Shown here: piece by piece, positions 9,637-18,444 of the stretch
Numbering within the stretch: position 1 is the first letter of the stretch
Layout: each line of letters opens with the position of its first letter
Source of the DNA: Lachnospiraceae bacterium
Lineage (GTDB): Bacteria > Bacillota > Clostridia > Lachnospirales > Lachnospiraceae
Reading direction: 5' to 3'
Length of the DNA stretch: 54,313 nucleotides
NCBI GenBank assembly: GCA_017469275.1
Contig: JAFUGT010000022.1
Location: 1-54,313, forward strand
Made by a program: the position numbers and the translations under genes
Notes under the pieces: model-generated
Seen by the model: only the letters and a program-made list of their open reading frames with translations
What the model was told of the DNA's origin: nothing
Database searches by the model: none

Positions 9637-9684
9637 ACTGATGTCTGTGCACGACTACGCTGCTTCGCAATTCCCATCGTGCTA
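9637..9684. repeat. Dispersed palindromic repeat, copy 1
   Basis: This 48-bp stretch is 41/48 identical to 30832-30879. Its core folds as GCACGA...TCGTGC around TTCGCAA. It lies between the GH5 start and the stop codon of the next gene. Confidence 0.65.
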
Positions 9685-9738
9685 AAACATTCGCAATCCG
9701 ATAACAAACCAACGCTTGGTCATCCCAAAGATTTGTCA

Positions 9739-12501
9739 TCAGCTAACAAAATGACCGTCATCTGCAAAGTAGTAAGATATTCCCTTGATTATCTGAAGAC
9801 CTTTGACCATAACGCCCTTATTGGTGAAGTAGTATCTTCTTCCATCAATATTTCTCCACCCGGTTAACATAACACCTTTTTTGTTGAAGTAATACTTTTT
9901 CTTCTTGATGGTCTTCCATCCGGTAGTCATTACACCCTTCTTGTTGAAGTAATATTTTTTCTTCTTGATGGTCTTCCATCCGGTTGACATAACTCCTTTT
10001 TTGCCAAAGTAGTACTTTTTCTTACCGATTTTCTGCCACCCGGTTAACATAACACCATGTTTATCAAAATAATACTTCTTACCTGATATTTTATTCCATC
10101 CTTTAACCGGCACTCCCTGCATATTAAAGTAATATTTCTTGCCGTCTATGGTCTGCCATCCCACAGTAAGTGAAACACCATTTGAATCAAAATAATATGT
10201 GTTACCTTCTATGGTCTGCCATCCAGTTAACATAATTCCCTCGGAATTGAAATAATAAGTATTGCCGCCTATGGTCTGCCATCCGGTCAGCATAGCTCCA
10301 TTACTGTTAAAATAATGCATTCCGGAATTGGGAATTGTCTGCCACCCGGTTAACATAACTCCATCAGAATTGAAATAATATGTGTTAGAACTGATCTTCA
10401 AAAGACCTGTCAGCATTTTTCCGTCATTATCCAGAAAATATCTGTTACCACCGTAATCAAGGAAGCATCCCTTCTGCATGATACCCTTGCTGTTAAAATA
10501 ATATTTTTTTCCGTTAATGGTCTGCCACCCGGTTAACATAACTCCATCTTTATCAAAATAGTAGGTATTGCCGGAAATATTCTTAAATCCTTTGACCGGC
10601 TTGCCATCTGAACCGAGATAATACTGTTTCCCATTTTCAGAATAGAAGTCATCTTTAAGAAGCACGCCATCGTTATAGTGGAGCATTGTTCCATCCCCGG
10701 CAGGTATATCACCATCGTATATAACTTCTATGGTTTTCTCCGCCTTAGGACCTTCCACCGTTGTAACGGTAACCTTTACCGTACCCACAGAAACCGCCTT
10801 GATAACGCCGTTAATATCCACCGTCAATACCCCGGGATCACTGCTTACCCACGATTTGATTTTCTGGTTGGTGGCATCCGATGGTTTGATAACCGCATTT
10901 AACTTTCCTCTATCGTAGCTTAAAGCACCATCTTTCATTTTGATATATAATTTATCCGTTCCTGTTACAGTTATATTCTGAATCGGAATATTGAATGGAT
11001 TAGACGGCAGATTATAGGAATTCACAGTCTGTTCAGTAATTCCATCCTTATAGTCGTTCTTATTTCTTGTTCCGTATGAAAGGACCTCATCCTCAGTCAC
11101 TATTCCGTATATATATTCGTCCTCATCCGTTTCCGGTGTAAATAATACTTTGCTTTTATCAGACTTATAATCATATACGTATATATTTTTCTTATCATGA
11201 TAAAAAGCAAAATCACCATTTAATGCCAGTTTGGCTGCATTGACGTAATTCCAGTATTCATCTTCATTTAAAGAAAAATCTACGACCTCAACTTTTGAGT
11301 CGTTAAAAATGCCGTTTCTTATGCACAGTTTACCATCCTGACCTATATAATAGAATTTGCCATCCTTATAGAATATTCCACTGTTAACATCATTCCAGAA
11401 ACTGTTAACAAAAGCATCACCGTTACATTCCTTATCACTTTTCTCTATAATTCCATGTCCGGTAAAATCATCTGCTCCTTTAAGGAGATATTTGTGCTTG
11501 ACATTTCCTAAAGTATCCCAGCTTGGATCATCCCAGGTACAGTCCACATAGTAATTACTACCGCCAACCGTAACAGTATTCCATATATGGGTTGCGTTTG
11601 AAGCAAATCCTACATTTTCTACTCCAGCTGCCTCTAACAGATATTTATAGGCGAGGGTATAACCCTGGCAAACTGCCTTACCAAGAATCAGCGAACCATA
11701 TGTATCATAATCCGACTCGGAATATACATTTGTTCCCTTTTCCTTGTTCTCAAGATATGCCTCATAATCATACTGAATGTGCAGAGCAAGATAATCATGT
11801 AAAACAACCGCTTTCTCCGCATCCGTCATATTATCGCTTACTGCCACGGATAAAATCTGATTCTTTTTCTCCTCTAACATTGCCTTCTGATTATCAATCA
11901 AATCTGTATCGATATCCGTATAGCCAATCGTAACCTCACGCTCTACTCCGGAAACAGTTCTCTTCTCACGGATTGGTGACTGACACTCATAAAAACCCAT
12001 GCACTCTTTAACTATCTGTGTTCCCGATGAACCTGTCAGATAAAAGGATTTTACTCCGTAGGCCTGTCCAATATAAAACAGTTCAGGATTGCTGTTTACA
12101 AGATCGGATATTACTTCTTTGAATTCCTCCTTTGTCAAAGCATACTCCGCAACTGCCACATCAGCTTCATAGTTCATCATCGCACTGTATAACGCCTTTG
12201 CACACGCTTCTTTTCTTTCACCAAGGGTCTCGTTATCATTAGCTCTGGCATTTTGTGCAGCCTTTTGCTGGTCTGTATCCTCTGACAACTCCTCTTCTCC
12301 GTCAAGATATACCCTGATACTTTCCCGGTCAAAAGAATAGTCCTCAGAAGGAATTACAATCTCTCCACTCTGAATCAACTGCATCGACTGTTCATCGATA
12401 ATATCATCATACGCCTCTTTTGCAATAGCATTATTATTGATACACATCATTCCTGTAAATGAAATGCAAAATGCCAGTCCCATAATTAATCTTTTTCTCA
12501 T
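9739..12501 (-). CDS. Secreted transglutaminase-like protein with 15 wall-binding repeats
   Basis: A large surface protein with a signal peptide followed by a transglutaminase/protease-like domain. The likely triad is Cys in AVCQGYTLAYKYL (about residue 276), His in ATHIWNT (about 304) and Asp in YYVDCTWDDP (about 319). A Big_2-like Ig domain covers about 515-600. Fifteen choline/glucan-binding type repeats (GWQTI..., YYF..., G) cover the C-terminal 320 residues. The start is ATG 12501, with GGAGG 9 bp upstream; ATG 12510 overlaps the ribosome site. Several repeats near 9890-10070 are nearly identical in DNA, suggesting recent repeat gain. The substrate is unknown; cross-linking or cleavage of surface proteins is an inference. 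Confidence 0.88.
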   Translation of the reverse strand: MRKRLIMGLAFCISFTGMMCINNNAIAKEAYDDIIDEQSMQLIQSGEIVIPSEDYSFDRESIRVYLDGEEELSEDTDQQKAAQNARANDNETLGERKEACAKALYSAMMNYEADVAVAEYALTKEEFKEVISDLVNSNPELFYIGQAYGVKSFYLTGSSGTQIVKECMGFYECQSPIREKRTVSGVEREVTIGYTDIDTDLIDNQKAMLEEKKNQILSVAVSDNMTDAEKAVVLHDYLALHIQYDYEAYLENKEKGTNVYSESDYDTYGSLILGKAVCQGYTLAYKYLLEAAGVENVGFASNATHIWNTVTVGGSNYYVDCTWDDPSWDTLGNVKHKYLLKGADDFTGHGIIEKSDKECNGDAFVNSFWNDVNSGIFYKDGKFYYIGQDGKLCIRNGIFNDSKVEVVDFSLNEDEYWNYVNAAKLALNGDFAFYHDKKNIYVYDYKSDKSKVLFTPETDEDEYIYGIVTEDEVLSYGTRNKNDYKDGITEQTVNSYNLPSNPFNIPIQNITVTGTDKLYIKMKDGALSYDRGKLNAVIKPSDATNQKIKSWVSSDPGVLTVDINGVIKAVSVGTVKVTVTTVEGPKAEKTIEVIYDGDIPAGDGTMLHYNDGVLLKDDFYSENGKQYYLGSDGKPVKGFKNISGNTYYFDKDGVMLTGWQTINGKKYYFNSKGIMQKGCFLDYGGNRYFLDNDGKMLTGLLKISSNTYYFNSDGVMLTGWQTIPNSGMHYFNSNGAMLTGWQTIGGNTYYFNSEGIMLTGWQTIEGNTYYFDSNGVSLTVGWQTIDGKKYYFNMQGVPVKGWNKISGKKYYFDKHGVMLTGWQKIGKKKYYFGKKGVMSTGWKTIKKKKYYFNKKGVMTTGWKTIKKKKYYFNKKGVMLTGWRNIDGRRYYFTNKGVMVKGLQIIKGISYYFADDGHFVS

Positions 12502-12555
12502 CGGCACCATCCTCCTCTATATAAATACAGGTATTTATCATACTCTTGTAAAAAA

Positions 12556-12601
12556 AGAGAACTTCATCCATTAAATACATATCTAATCAATAAAGTTCTC
12601 T
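12556..12601 (-). terminator. Terminator after the LCP gene
   Basis: AGAGAACTT and AAGTTCTCT form the stem and a run of eight T follows on the minus strand, ending the glmS-LCP transcript. Confidence 0.75.
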
Positions 12602-12672
12602 ATATATCCTGTTACCAGGTCTCACATATTATCGGAGTCATAATCATCATACTTCCCCAATGACACCATAGG

Positions 12673-13797
12673 TTAGTTCTCTGAATTTGTAGAAGTCGGT
12701 TCCTCTGTAGATTTGTCATCGGTAAACATATCATACACACCGGTCTCATTAGTGATGGCAGCACTGATTCTCTGCACTTCATCAGACGGAGTATACTGCA
12801 CATCTTCCGGATAAAGGAAACTGTGAAGATGTTTAACATTACTTATAAGATCTGCCGGAACTACTACACTTCCTTTTTGTGTTCCAAGGTTAGGTGTTGT
12901 ATTAGACAAAGGAAATCCTATATTATCCCCCAATTCATAATCAAATGTACTCTTTGCAAGGGAAAGAATGTCACTCTTTGACATATTGGTTGCCACCAAT
13001 GGTATAATCTCGTCAAGTAATCCATTTAGTGTCGTCAAATCAGACTGCTTAGCCTTCTTGACCATAGCTTCAACAACTTTACGCTGTCTCTGTGTACGCT
13101 CGAAATCACCGTTACCCACCTTACGGATTCTCGCATAAGCGGTTGCCTGTGTTCCGTTGAGCACCTGTTCACCTGCGGACCACACTCCTTCTGAGGCAAT
13201 ACCGGTAACCTCAACCTGCTCTTCAATATTATGATTAAGATTGCCAAGTTCTTTTTCTTTGACATTAATCGTAACACCCCCTAAAGCATCAATAGCTTTG
13301 GCAAGTGCTTTAAAATCAACAGATACATAATCGGTAATATTAAGATCCAGATTCTTGTTAAGAGTCTCTACCGAGCATGTAGGTCCACCAAGAATGTATG
13401 CGTGTGTAACTTTCTGTGTACCGGCTCCGTCTTTGGCAATCTCCAGGAAACAATCTCTATATACAGATGCAAGTTTCACTTCCTTTGTGTCGTTGTTAAT
13501 ACTTGCGATAATGATTGCATCACTGTGGGCTGTTCCCGCCTTATTAAGGTCTCCGCCCTCTCTGTTATCAAGTCCAAATAAAACTATAGTCTTGTACTTC
13601 TCCGCCATTACTTCCGTTACAGCATCACTGACATCAATCTCTTCTTTCTCTGCCACAACGGTTTCATCAACCACTTTATCGAGTTTGCTGTTAACGTAAT
13701 ACCAGCCGAATCCGACTAATAATCCAATAAACACCAATACTTCTATTAATAAAATTAATCCTAACCTTTTATTCTTCTTTTTACGTGCCTTACTCAT
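12673..13797 (-). CDS. LytR-CpsA-Psr (LCP) family wall-polymer ligase
   Basis: LCP proteins move teichoic acids or capsule polymers from undecaprenyl lipid carriers onto peptidoglycan at the outer membrane face. The 374-residue product has a short basic N-terminus, one membrane helix (about residues 12-32) and an LCP domain (about 65-235). The domain shows VLFGLDNREG, the Asp of HSDAIIIASI and the Arg of ASVYRDC. A C-terminal Thr/Glu-rich tail follows. Only 29 bp separate it from glmS upstream, so the two are probably cotranscribed. The nearby tarI/tarJ cluster supplies a plausible substrate. Confidence 0.92.
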   Translation of the reverse strand: MSKARKKKNKRLGLILLIEVLVFIGLLVGFGWYYVNSKLDKVVDETVVAEKEEIDVSDAVTEVMAEKYKTIVLFGLDNREGGDLNKAGTAHSDAIIIASINNDTKEVKLASVYRDCFLEIAKDGAGTQKVTHAYILGGPTCSVETLNKNLDLNITDYVSVDFKALAKAIDALGGVTINVKEKELGNLNHNIEEQVEVTGIASEGVWSAGEQVLNGTQATAYARIRKVGNGDFERTQRQRKVVEAMVKKAKQSDLTTLNGLLDEIIPLVATNMSKSDILSLAKSTFDYELGDNIGFPLSNTTPNLGTQKGSVVVPADLISNVKHLHSFLYPEDVQYTPSDEVQRISAAITNETGVYDMFTDDKSTEEPTSTNSEN

Positions 13798-13826
13798 TAA
13801 AATATGTCCTCCTGTCGATGCTTAAC

Positions 13827-15653
13827 TTATTCTACCGTGACTGATTTTGCAAGATTTCTCGGCTTATCCACATCAAGTCCCTTAGCCACTGAAACATAGT
13901 ATCCGAATAACTGAAGCGGAACTACCGCAAGTGACGGTGTAAAACAAGGATGAGTATTAGGTATATACACAGTGAAATCAGCAGTGTCTTCCATAACGAA
14001 ATTACCTTTATTGGTAAGAGTGAATATATATCCTCCTCTTGTTCTTACTTCTACTATATTGCTTATCATCTTTTCATAGAGATCCGGCTGAGTAACTACC
14101 GCTACCACCAAAACTCCATCTTCTATCAGTGATATGGTACCATGCTTGAGCTCTCCTGCCGCATAAGCCTCAGAGTGAATATAAGAAATCTCCTTTAGCT
14201 TTAACGAACCCTCCAAAGATGTGGCATAATCACAGCCTCTTCCTAAGAAGAATACATCCTTTGCATTGGCATACTTACTTGCAAACCACTGGATTCTCTC
14301 TTTGTCACCGAGAATTTCAAGAATCTTATCCGGAAGTCGCTTAAGCTCCTCCACCATATCTTTCATATCCTCAGGTGAGATTGTACCTCTTACATCTCCG
14401 AACAGCATAGCGAGCAGATATAATGAAACCAGCTGTGTGCTATATGCCTTCGTAGTTGCCACTGATATCTCCGGTCCCGCATGAGTGTACATTACATTAT
14501 CAGCTTCTCTTGCAATAGTCGAACCGACCACATTGACAATTCCCAAAACCTTAGAGCCCAATTCCTGAGCCTTTCTTAATGCCGCCAAAGAATCTGCCGT
14601 CTCACCTGACTGACTGATAATAATTGTCATTGAATCCGGCTCAATAATCGGATCTCTGTATCTGAATTCCGAAGCGAGATCAACCTCTACCGGTATCCTT
14701 GTAAGTTTTTCAATTATATATCTACCTGTAACTCCAACATGATAGGCAGAACCACAACCTACAATATATATTCTCTTAAGTTTGGCAATCTGTTCATCAG
14801 TCATTCCCAATTCTTCTATAACGACTTTGTCACCCGAAAGACGAGGATTGATGGTGTCCGCTACCGCTTTAGGCTGTTCATATATCTCTTTGAGCATGAA
14901 ATGCTCATATCCACCCTTCTCAGCTGCTTCAATATCCCAATCGATAGTCTTGGTCTCTTTCTCTATCTTCTCAAGATCCTCATTATAAAATGATATTCCC
15001 TCTCTTGAAAGTTCACATATCTCCCTGTTCTCAATAAAGAATACTTCTCTTGTATATTTGAGAATTGCCGGAACATCCGAAGCAATAAAATTACCGTTTT
15101 CAGTGTGACCTACAACAAGAGGAGAATCTTTTCTTACTGCAAACATCTTGTCAGGGAAATCCTTGAAAATGATACCCAACGCATAAGAGCCTTGAACTCT
15201 GTGCATAACCTTCTCGATTGCCTGAAGCGGATTGCCGTTATAGTAGTAATCAAGATAATGTGCGATTACCTCAGTATCAGTCTCTGACTTAAATACATAT
15301 CCCTTAGAAATCAACTTCTCTTTAAGCGGCTGATAATTCTCAATTATACCATTGTGAACAACCGCGATTGACTTGTCTTTGTTATAATGGGGATGTGCGT
15401 TATTAACTGTCGGTTCACCATGAGTAGCCCATCTTGTATGTCCTATTCCCAACGTTCCCTTAAGTGAATGTCCATCTCCTGTAAGATCTCTTAAAGCCTG
15501 AAGTCTTCCCTTAGCTTTAACGATCTCAATATCACTATCACCATATACCGCTAATCCTGCCGAATCATAACCTCTGTACTCAAGTTTGGCAAGACCATCC
15601 AAAAGTATTGGTGCTGCCTGCTCGTTACCGATGTATCCAACGATACCACACAT
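13827..15653 (-). CDS. glmS: Glutamine-fructose-6-phosphate aminotransferase (isomerizing)
   Basis: GlmS makes glucosamine-6-phosphate from fructose-6-phosphate and glutamine, the entry to amino sugars for peptidoglycan and wall polymers. The 608-residue product has normal length. The N-terminal glutaminase domain starts MCGIVGYIG with the nucleophilic Cys2. Two SIS sugar-isomerase domains (about 285-430 and 455-595) and the C-terminal KSVTVE complete it. A strong promoter lies 42 bp upstream. The upstream gap does not contain a recognisable glmS ribozyme core. The product feeds glmM, which lies in the polymer operon upstream. Confidence 0.98.
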   Translation of the reverse strand: MCGIVGYIGNEQAAPILLDGLAKLEYRGYDSAGLAVYGDSDIEIVKAKGRLQALRDLTGDGHSLKGTLGIGHTRWATHGEPTVNNAHPHYNKDKSIAVVHNGIIENYQPLKEKLISKGYVFKSETDTEVIAHYLDYYYNGNPLQAIEKVMHRVQGSYALGIIFKDFPDKMFAVRKDSPLVVGHTENGNFIASDVPAILKYTREVFFIENREICELSREGISFYNEDLEKIEKETKTIDWDIEAAEKGGYEHFMLKEIYEQPKAVADTINPRLSGDKVVIEELGMTDEQIAKLKRIYIVGCGSAYHVGVTGRYIIEKLTRIPVEVDLASEFRYRDPIIEPDSMTIIISQSGETADSLAALRKAQELGSKVLGIVNVVGSTIAREADNVMYTHAGPEISVATTKAYSTQLVSLYLLAMLFGDVRGTISPEDMKDMVEELKRLPDKILEILGDKERIQWFASKYANAKDVFFLGRGCDYATSLEGSLKLKEISYIHSEAYAAGELKHGTISLIEDGVLVVAVVTQPDLYEKMISNIVEVRTRGGYIFTLTNKGNFVMEDTADFTVYIPNTHPCFTPSLAVVPLQLFGYYVSVAKGLDVDKPRNLAKSVTVE

Positions 15654-15694
15654 ATAATAAGTCCTCCTCAGATTATTGAATAAAAAACAGAATT

Positions 15695-15723
15695 ATTATA
15701 CCACTACAATCATTTTTTTACAA
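15695..15723 (-). promoter_or_regulatory. Promoter of glmS
   Basis: The minus strand reads TTGTAA (15718-15723), 17 bp, TATAAT (15695-15700). Confidence 0.75.
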
Positions 15724-15834
15724 TATCGCATATCCATGAAATTCTTATGTTTTTCTTAACAATATAACCATCAATACTCATGTATGCAACCGACAAATGA
15801 ATGGAATATCCTGAAAGAAATGATAATACAGTAA

Positions 15835-16581
15835 TCACATATACTTCAACACACCTTTAACCATATAAAAGCAGAAATAATAAAAGGCTTTGAGTCTGGA
15901 TAGACCAATGTATCTATATACACCATAAGTCATTTTTGCCGATTTGATCTTATTGGCAGATTTTGAACCCTTTACTACACGATATTTCAAAAGAGGTTCA
16001 TTTATTCCATAAGCCTTGTCATATTCTTTGAGAATCGATAACCACATGATATAATCCTCGTGAAGATGATCTCCGACCATAGGATACTTGAGTGCCACAT
16101 CTCTTCTCACCATCACACCTGATGTATTTAACACATTTCCCTTTAAGAGTTTTGAGTATGTTATTTCAGCGGGAATCCCGATTATATTTCCCGAAAGAGT
16201 ACCCTTATCATCCATCAGTTCTCTGCCTGTAGAACTCAACACAGCATTCTTACTCTCCATAAGGGTATACTGCTTATCCAACTTATCTTCAGCCCAGTAA
16301 TCGTCGCCGTCCAGAAAAGCTATATATTTCCCCTTTGCCAGAGAAACACCCCGATTTCTGCTGGCAGCAACCCCCCTATTATTATCATTTTTCACATAAG
16401 AAAAACGAGAGTCGGCAAGATATCCCTCAATGAGTGCGGAAGTATTATCAGTAGAGTGATCGTCCACAATTATACATTCCCATGAGACTTTCTTCTGTCC
16501 TGCCACCGAGTCAAGACACTCTTCAATATATTTCTCGCAATTATATACCGGAATTACTACCGAAACCTCAACACTTTCCAT
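15835..16581 (-). CDS. Family 2 glycosyltransferase
   Basis: This is a cytoplasmic GT-A fold glycosyltransferase that moves a sugar from a nucleotide donor to a lipid-linked acceptor. VSVVIPVYN opens the fold, the nucleotide-binding IIVDDHSTDNT follows, and the metal-binding motif FLDGDDYW is intact near residue 90. The start is placed at ATG 16581 because GGGAG precedes it; an ATG at 16599 would overlap tarJ. It is the last gene of the tar operon and probably adds a sugar to the wall polymer or its linkage unit. Donor and acceptor cannot be told. Confidence 0.9.
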   Translation of the reverse strand: MESVEVSVVIPVYNCEKYIEECLDSVAGQKKVSWECIIVDDHSTDNTSALIEGYLADSRFSYVKNDNNRGVAASRNRGVSLAKGKYIAFLDGDDYWAEDKLDKQYTLMESKNAVLSSTGRELMDDKGTLSGNIIGIPAEITYSKLLKGNVLNTSGVMVRRDVALKYPMVGDHLHEDYIMWLSILKEYDKAYGINEPLLKYRVVKGSKSANKIKSAKMTYGVYRYIGLSRLKAFYYFCFYMVKGVLKYM

Positions 16582-16586
16582 ACAGG

Positions 16587-17612
16587 CTATTTCTCCCATA
16601 TCATCACTGTTTTACCGATAAGTTTATGACTGTCCTTCTCAAAAGCTCTTGCAATATCACGTATCTCACGTATTACAATCTGCTCACCAACTATATTTTC
16701 AAGATAATCCATCACTTCCGGATTATTCTTATAAAGCTCTACAAGATCAACAAAATCTTTTCTTCCACTTCTACTGCTTCCGATTATTCTAAGTCCTTTC
16801 TCCAGAACCATTCTCGTATTAATTGGCGCAAGTTCCTCAGAAACGCCCAATATTCCTATGGTTCCCTCAGGATTGATATAATCAATTATCTGATTGATGG
16901 CTTTGTGGGCACCCCCTCCGCCAACACACTCAAAGGCATGATCCATAGAGAAATCCTCCGGTATCTGGCTTATCTGATAGCAGCCATCGGCAAAAGTGAA
17001 ATCCTGAAGTTTTGCTTCATTTTTGCCGAACACATATACCTCAATCTCAGGATATAGAGTCTTTAACAATAACGATGTGATATAACCGAGATTACCGTCA
17101 CCCCATACTCCTATTCTTTCTCTTCTCTCATGGGCGGTGGCCATAAATCTTGATATCGCATGCATACTCACACTTACCAGTTCGGTAAATGCTGCCACAG
17201 TATAATTAACATGCTCCGGGAGTAACACCAGACGGTCTTCCGTAGTCTTCACATATTCCTGAAGAAAGCCATCTGTTCCGCTGGCACGAAATCTTGAACT
17301 TCTCAGATAGTTCTCAGCTATGATTGAATCCTCCTCTACAGGAAGATTGGGAATCATAACAACATGATCACCGATCTTGAACTTGCCCGTAGGGTCATAT
17401 ACCACTCTTCCTATTGCCTCGTGAATAAGAGCCATAGGCAGCTTCTTCTTTAATATTTCCTGCGGACGTATTCCCTGATAATACCTCTGATCCGCATTAC
17501 ATATGGAGAGATGCGTAGGTCTCACAATAATATGCTTATCATCAATGTCTATATCTTTATACACTAATTCAAATTGTCTCGGACGTTTTAACTGATATAC
17601 TGCACTTAGCAT
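16587..17612 (-). CDS. tarJ: Ribulose-5-phosphate reductase (ribitol-5-phosphate forming), TarJ
   Basis: TarJ reduces D-ribulose-5-phosphate to ribitol-5-phosphate with NADPH, supplying the monomer for CDP-ribitol. The 341-residue zinc-type medium-chain dehydrogenase matches TarJ over its whole length: LSICNADQRYYQG, PMALIHEAIG, ENYLRSSRFR, GVWGDGNLGYITS (nucleotide site) and GSSRSGRKDF. AGGAGG precedes the ATG. It lies 26 bp after tarI, as in other wall teichoic acid clusters, which supports TarJ over a generic alcohol dehydrogenase. Confidence 0.92.
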   Translation of the reverse strand: MLSAVYQLKRPRQFELVYKDIDIDDKHIIVRPTHLSICNADQRYYQGIRPQEILKKKLPMALIHEAIGRVVYDPTGKFKIGDHVVMIPNLPVEEDSIIAENYLRSSRFRASGTDGFLQEYVKTTEDRLVLLPEHVNYTVAAFTELVSVSMHAISRFMATAHERRERIGVWGDGNLGYITSLLLKTLYPEIEVYVFGKNEAKLQDFTFADGCYQISQIPEDFSMDHAFECVGGGGAHKAINQIIDYINPEGTIGILGVSEELAPINTRMVLEKGLRIIGSSRSGRKDFVDLVELYKNNPEVMDYLENIVGEQIVIREIRDIARAFEKDSHKLIGKTVMIWEK

Positions 17613-17638
17613 TTATTACCTCCTGTCATTATCCTGTA

Positions 17639-18352
17639 TTATTCCTGCAACAATGATTCCGCAACTCTCAGATCATATGGGTAAGTTATCTTAATATTTG
17701 ACTCTTCCCCCTCAACAAGATGAACCTTTTCTCCCTTGATAACTAATATCTTACAAGCATCGGTAAGAATTGTCTTTTCCTCATCCGTAAGACCGTTATA
17801 TAATTCACGCAGATGCATAGCCTTAAATGACTGCGGAGTCTGTCCCTGATACATGGTCTTTCTGTCCGGAATCTGGGAAATCATAGTGTTATCCTTGCTC
17901 TCGACAATTGTATCTGTCGCAGGTATTACAGTGTCACATGCACCGAACTCCTTTGCAAACCTGATATTTTCCTCCAAAATTCTGTGAGTAACAAAAGGTC
18001 TGACAGAATCATGGGTAACAATTATAGTGTCCTCATTAAGTCTCCCCTGCTCCTCTATATATGAAATGGAATTCATAATAGTCTCATTTCTCGTTGAGCC
18101 GCCGCTTATAACAACCACATTTGCCGCCTGCGGAATATATTTCCTGATAAGGTCTTCCGTATGCTTGATCCACTGCTTCGGAGACAACACCAGAATCTTT
18201 TCAAATTCAGGATTCATAACGAATTTTTCAATCGTATGAATGATTATCGGCTTGCCGCCTATCTCCATAAATTGCTTGGGTTTTTCCACATTTCCCATTC
18301 TGGTACCAATACCACCTGCTAAAACTACGCCAAATACATTGCTTCCTTCCAT
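17639..18352 (-). CDS. tarI: Ribitol-5-phosphate cytidylyltransferase, TarI
   Basis: TarI makes CDP-ribitol from CTP and ribitol-5-phosphate for poly-ribitol-phosphate wall teichoic acid. The product has the IspD/TarI fold: VVLAGGIGTRMG at the N-terminus, KPKQF, VTHDSVRPFV and YQGQTPQSF. The pairing with tarJ separates it from IspD of the isoprenoid path. GGAGG lies 11 bp before ATG 18352; ATG 18370 is an in-frame alternative that adds six residues. It sits between the polymerase gene and tarJ. Confidence 0.92.
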   Translation of the reverse strand: MEGSNVFGVVLAGGIGTRMGNVEKPKQFMEIGGKPIIIHTIEKFVMNPEFEKILVLSPKQWIKHTEDLIRKYIPQAANVVVISGGSTRNETIMNSISYIEEQGRLNEDTIIVTHDSVRPFVTHRILEENIRFAKEFGACDTVIPATDTIVESKDNTMISQIPDRKTMYQGQTPQSFKAMHLRELYNGLTDEEKTILTDACKILVIKGEKVHLVEGEESNIKITYPYDLRVAESLLQE

Positions 18353-18444
18353 CTTACTATTTACCTCCATTTCTTATTATCTAATACATTTATGCTATTC
18401 ATATCGCCTGTCGGTTCTATGTTTTTCTGCACTCATATAGTCTA

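Noticed and set aside
15654-15834. A glmS ribozyme
   Set aside because: The AT-rich gap contains none of the conserved core, only a promoter.
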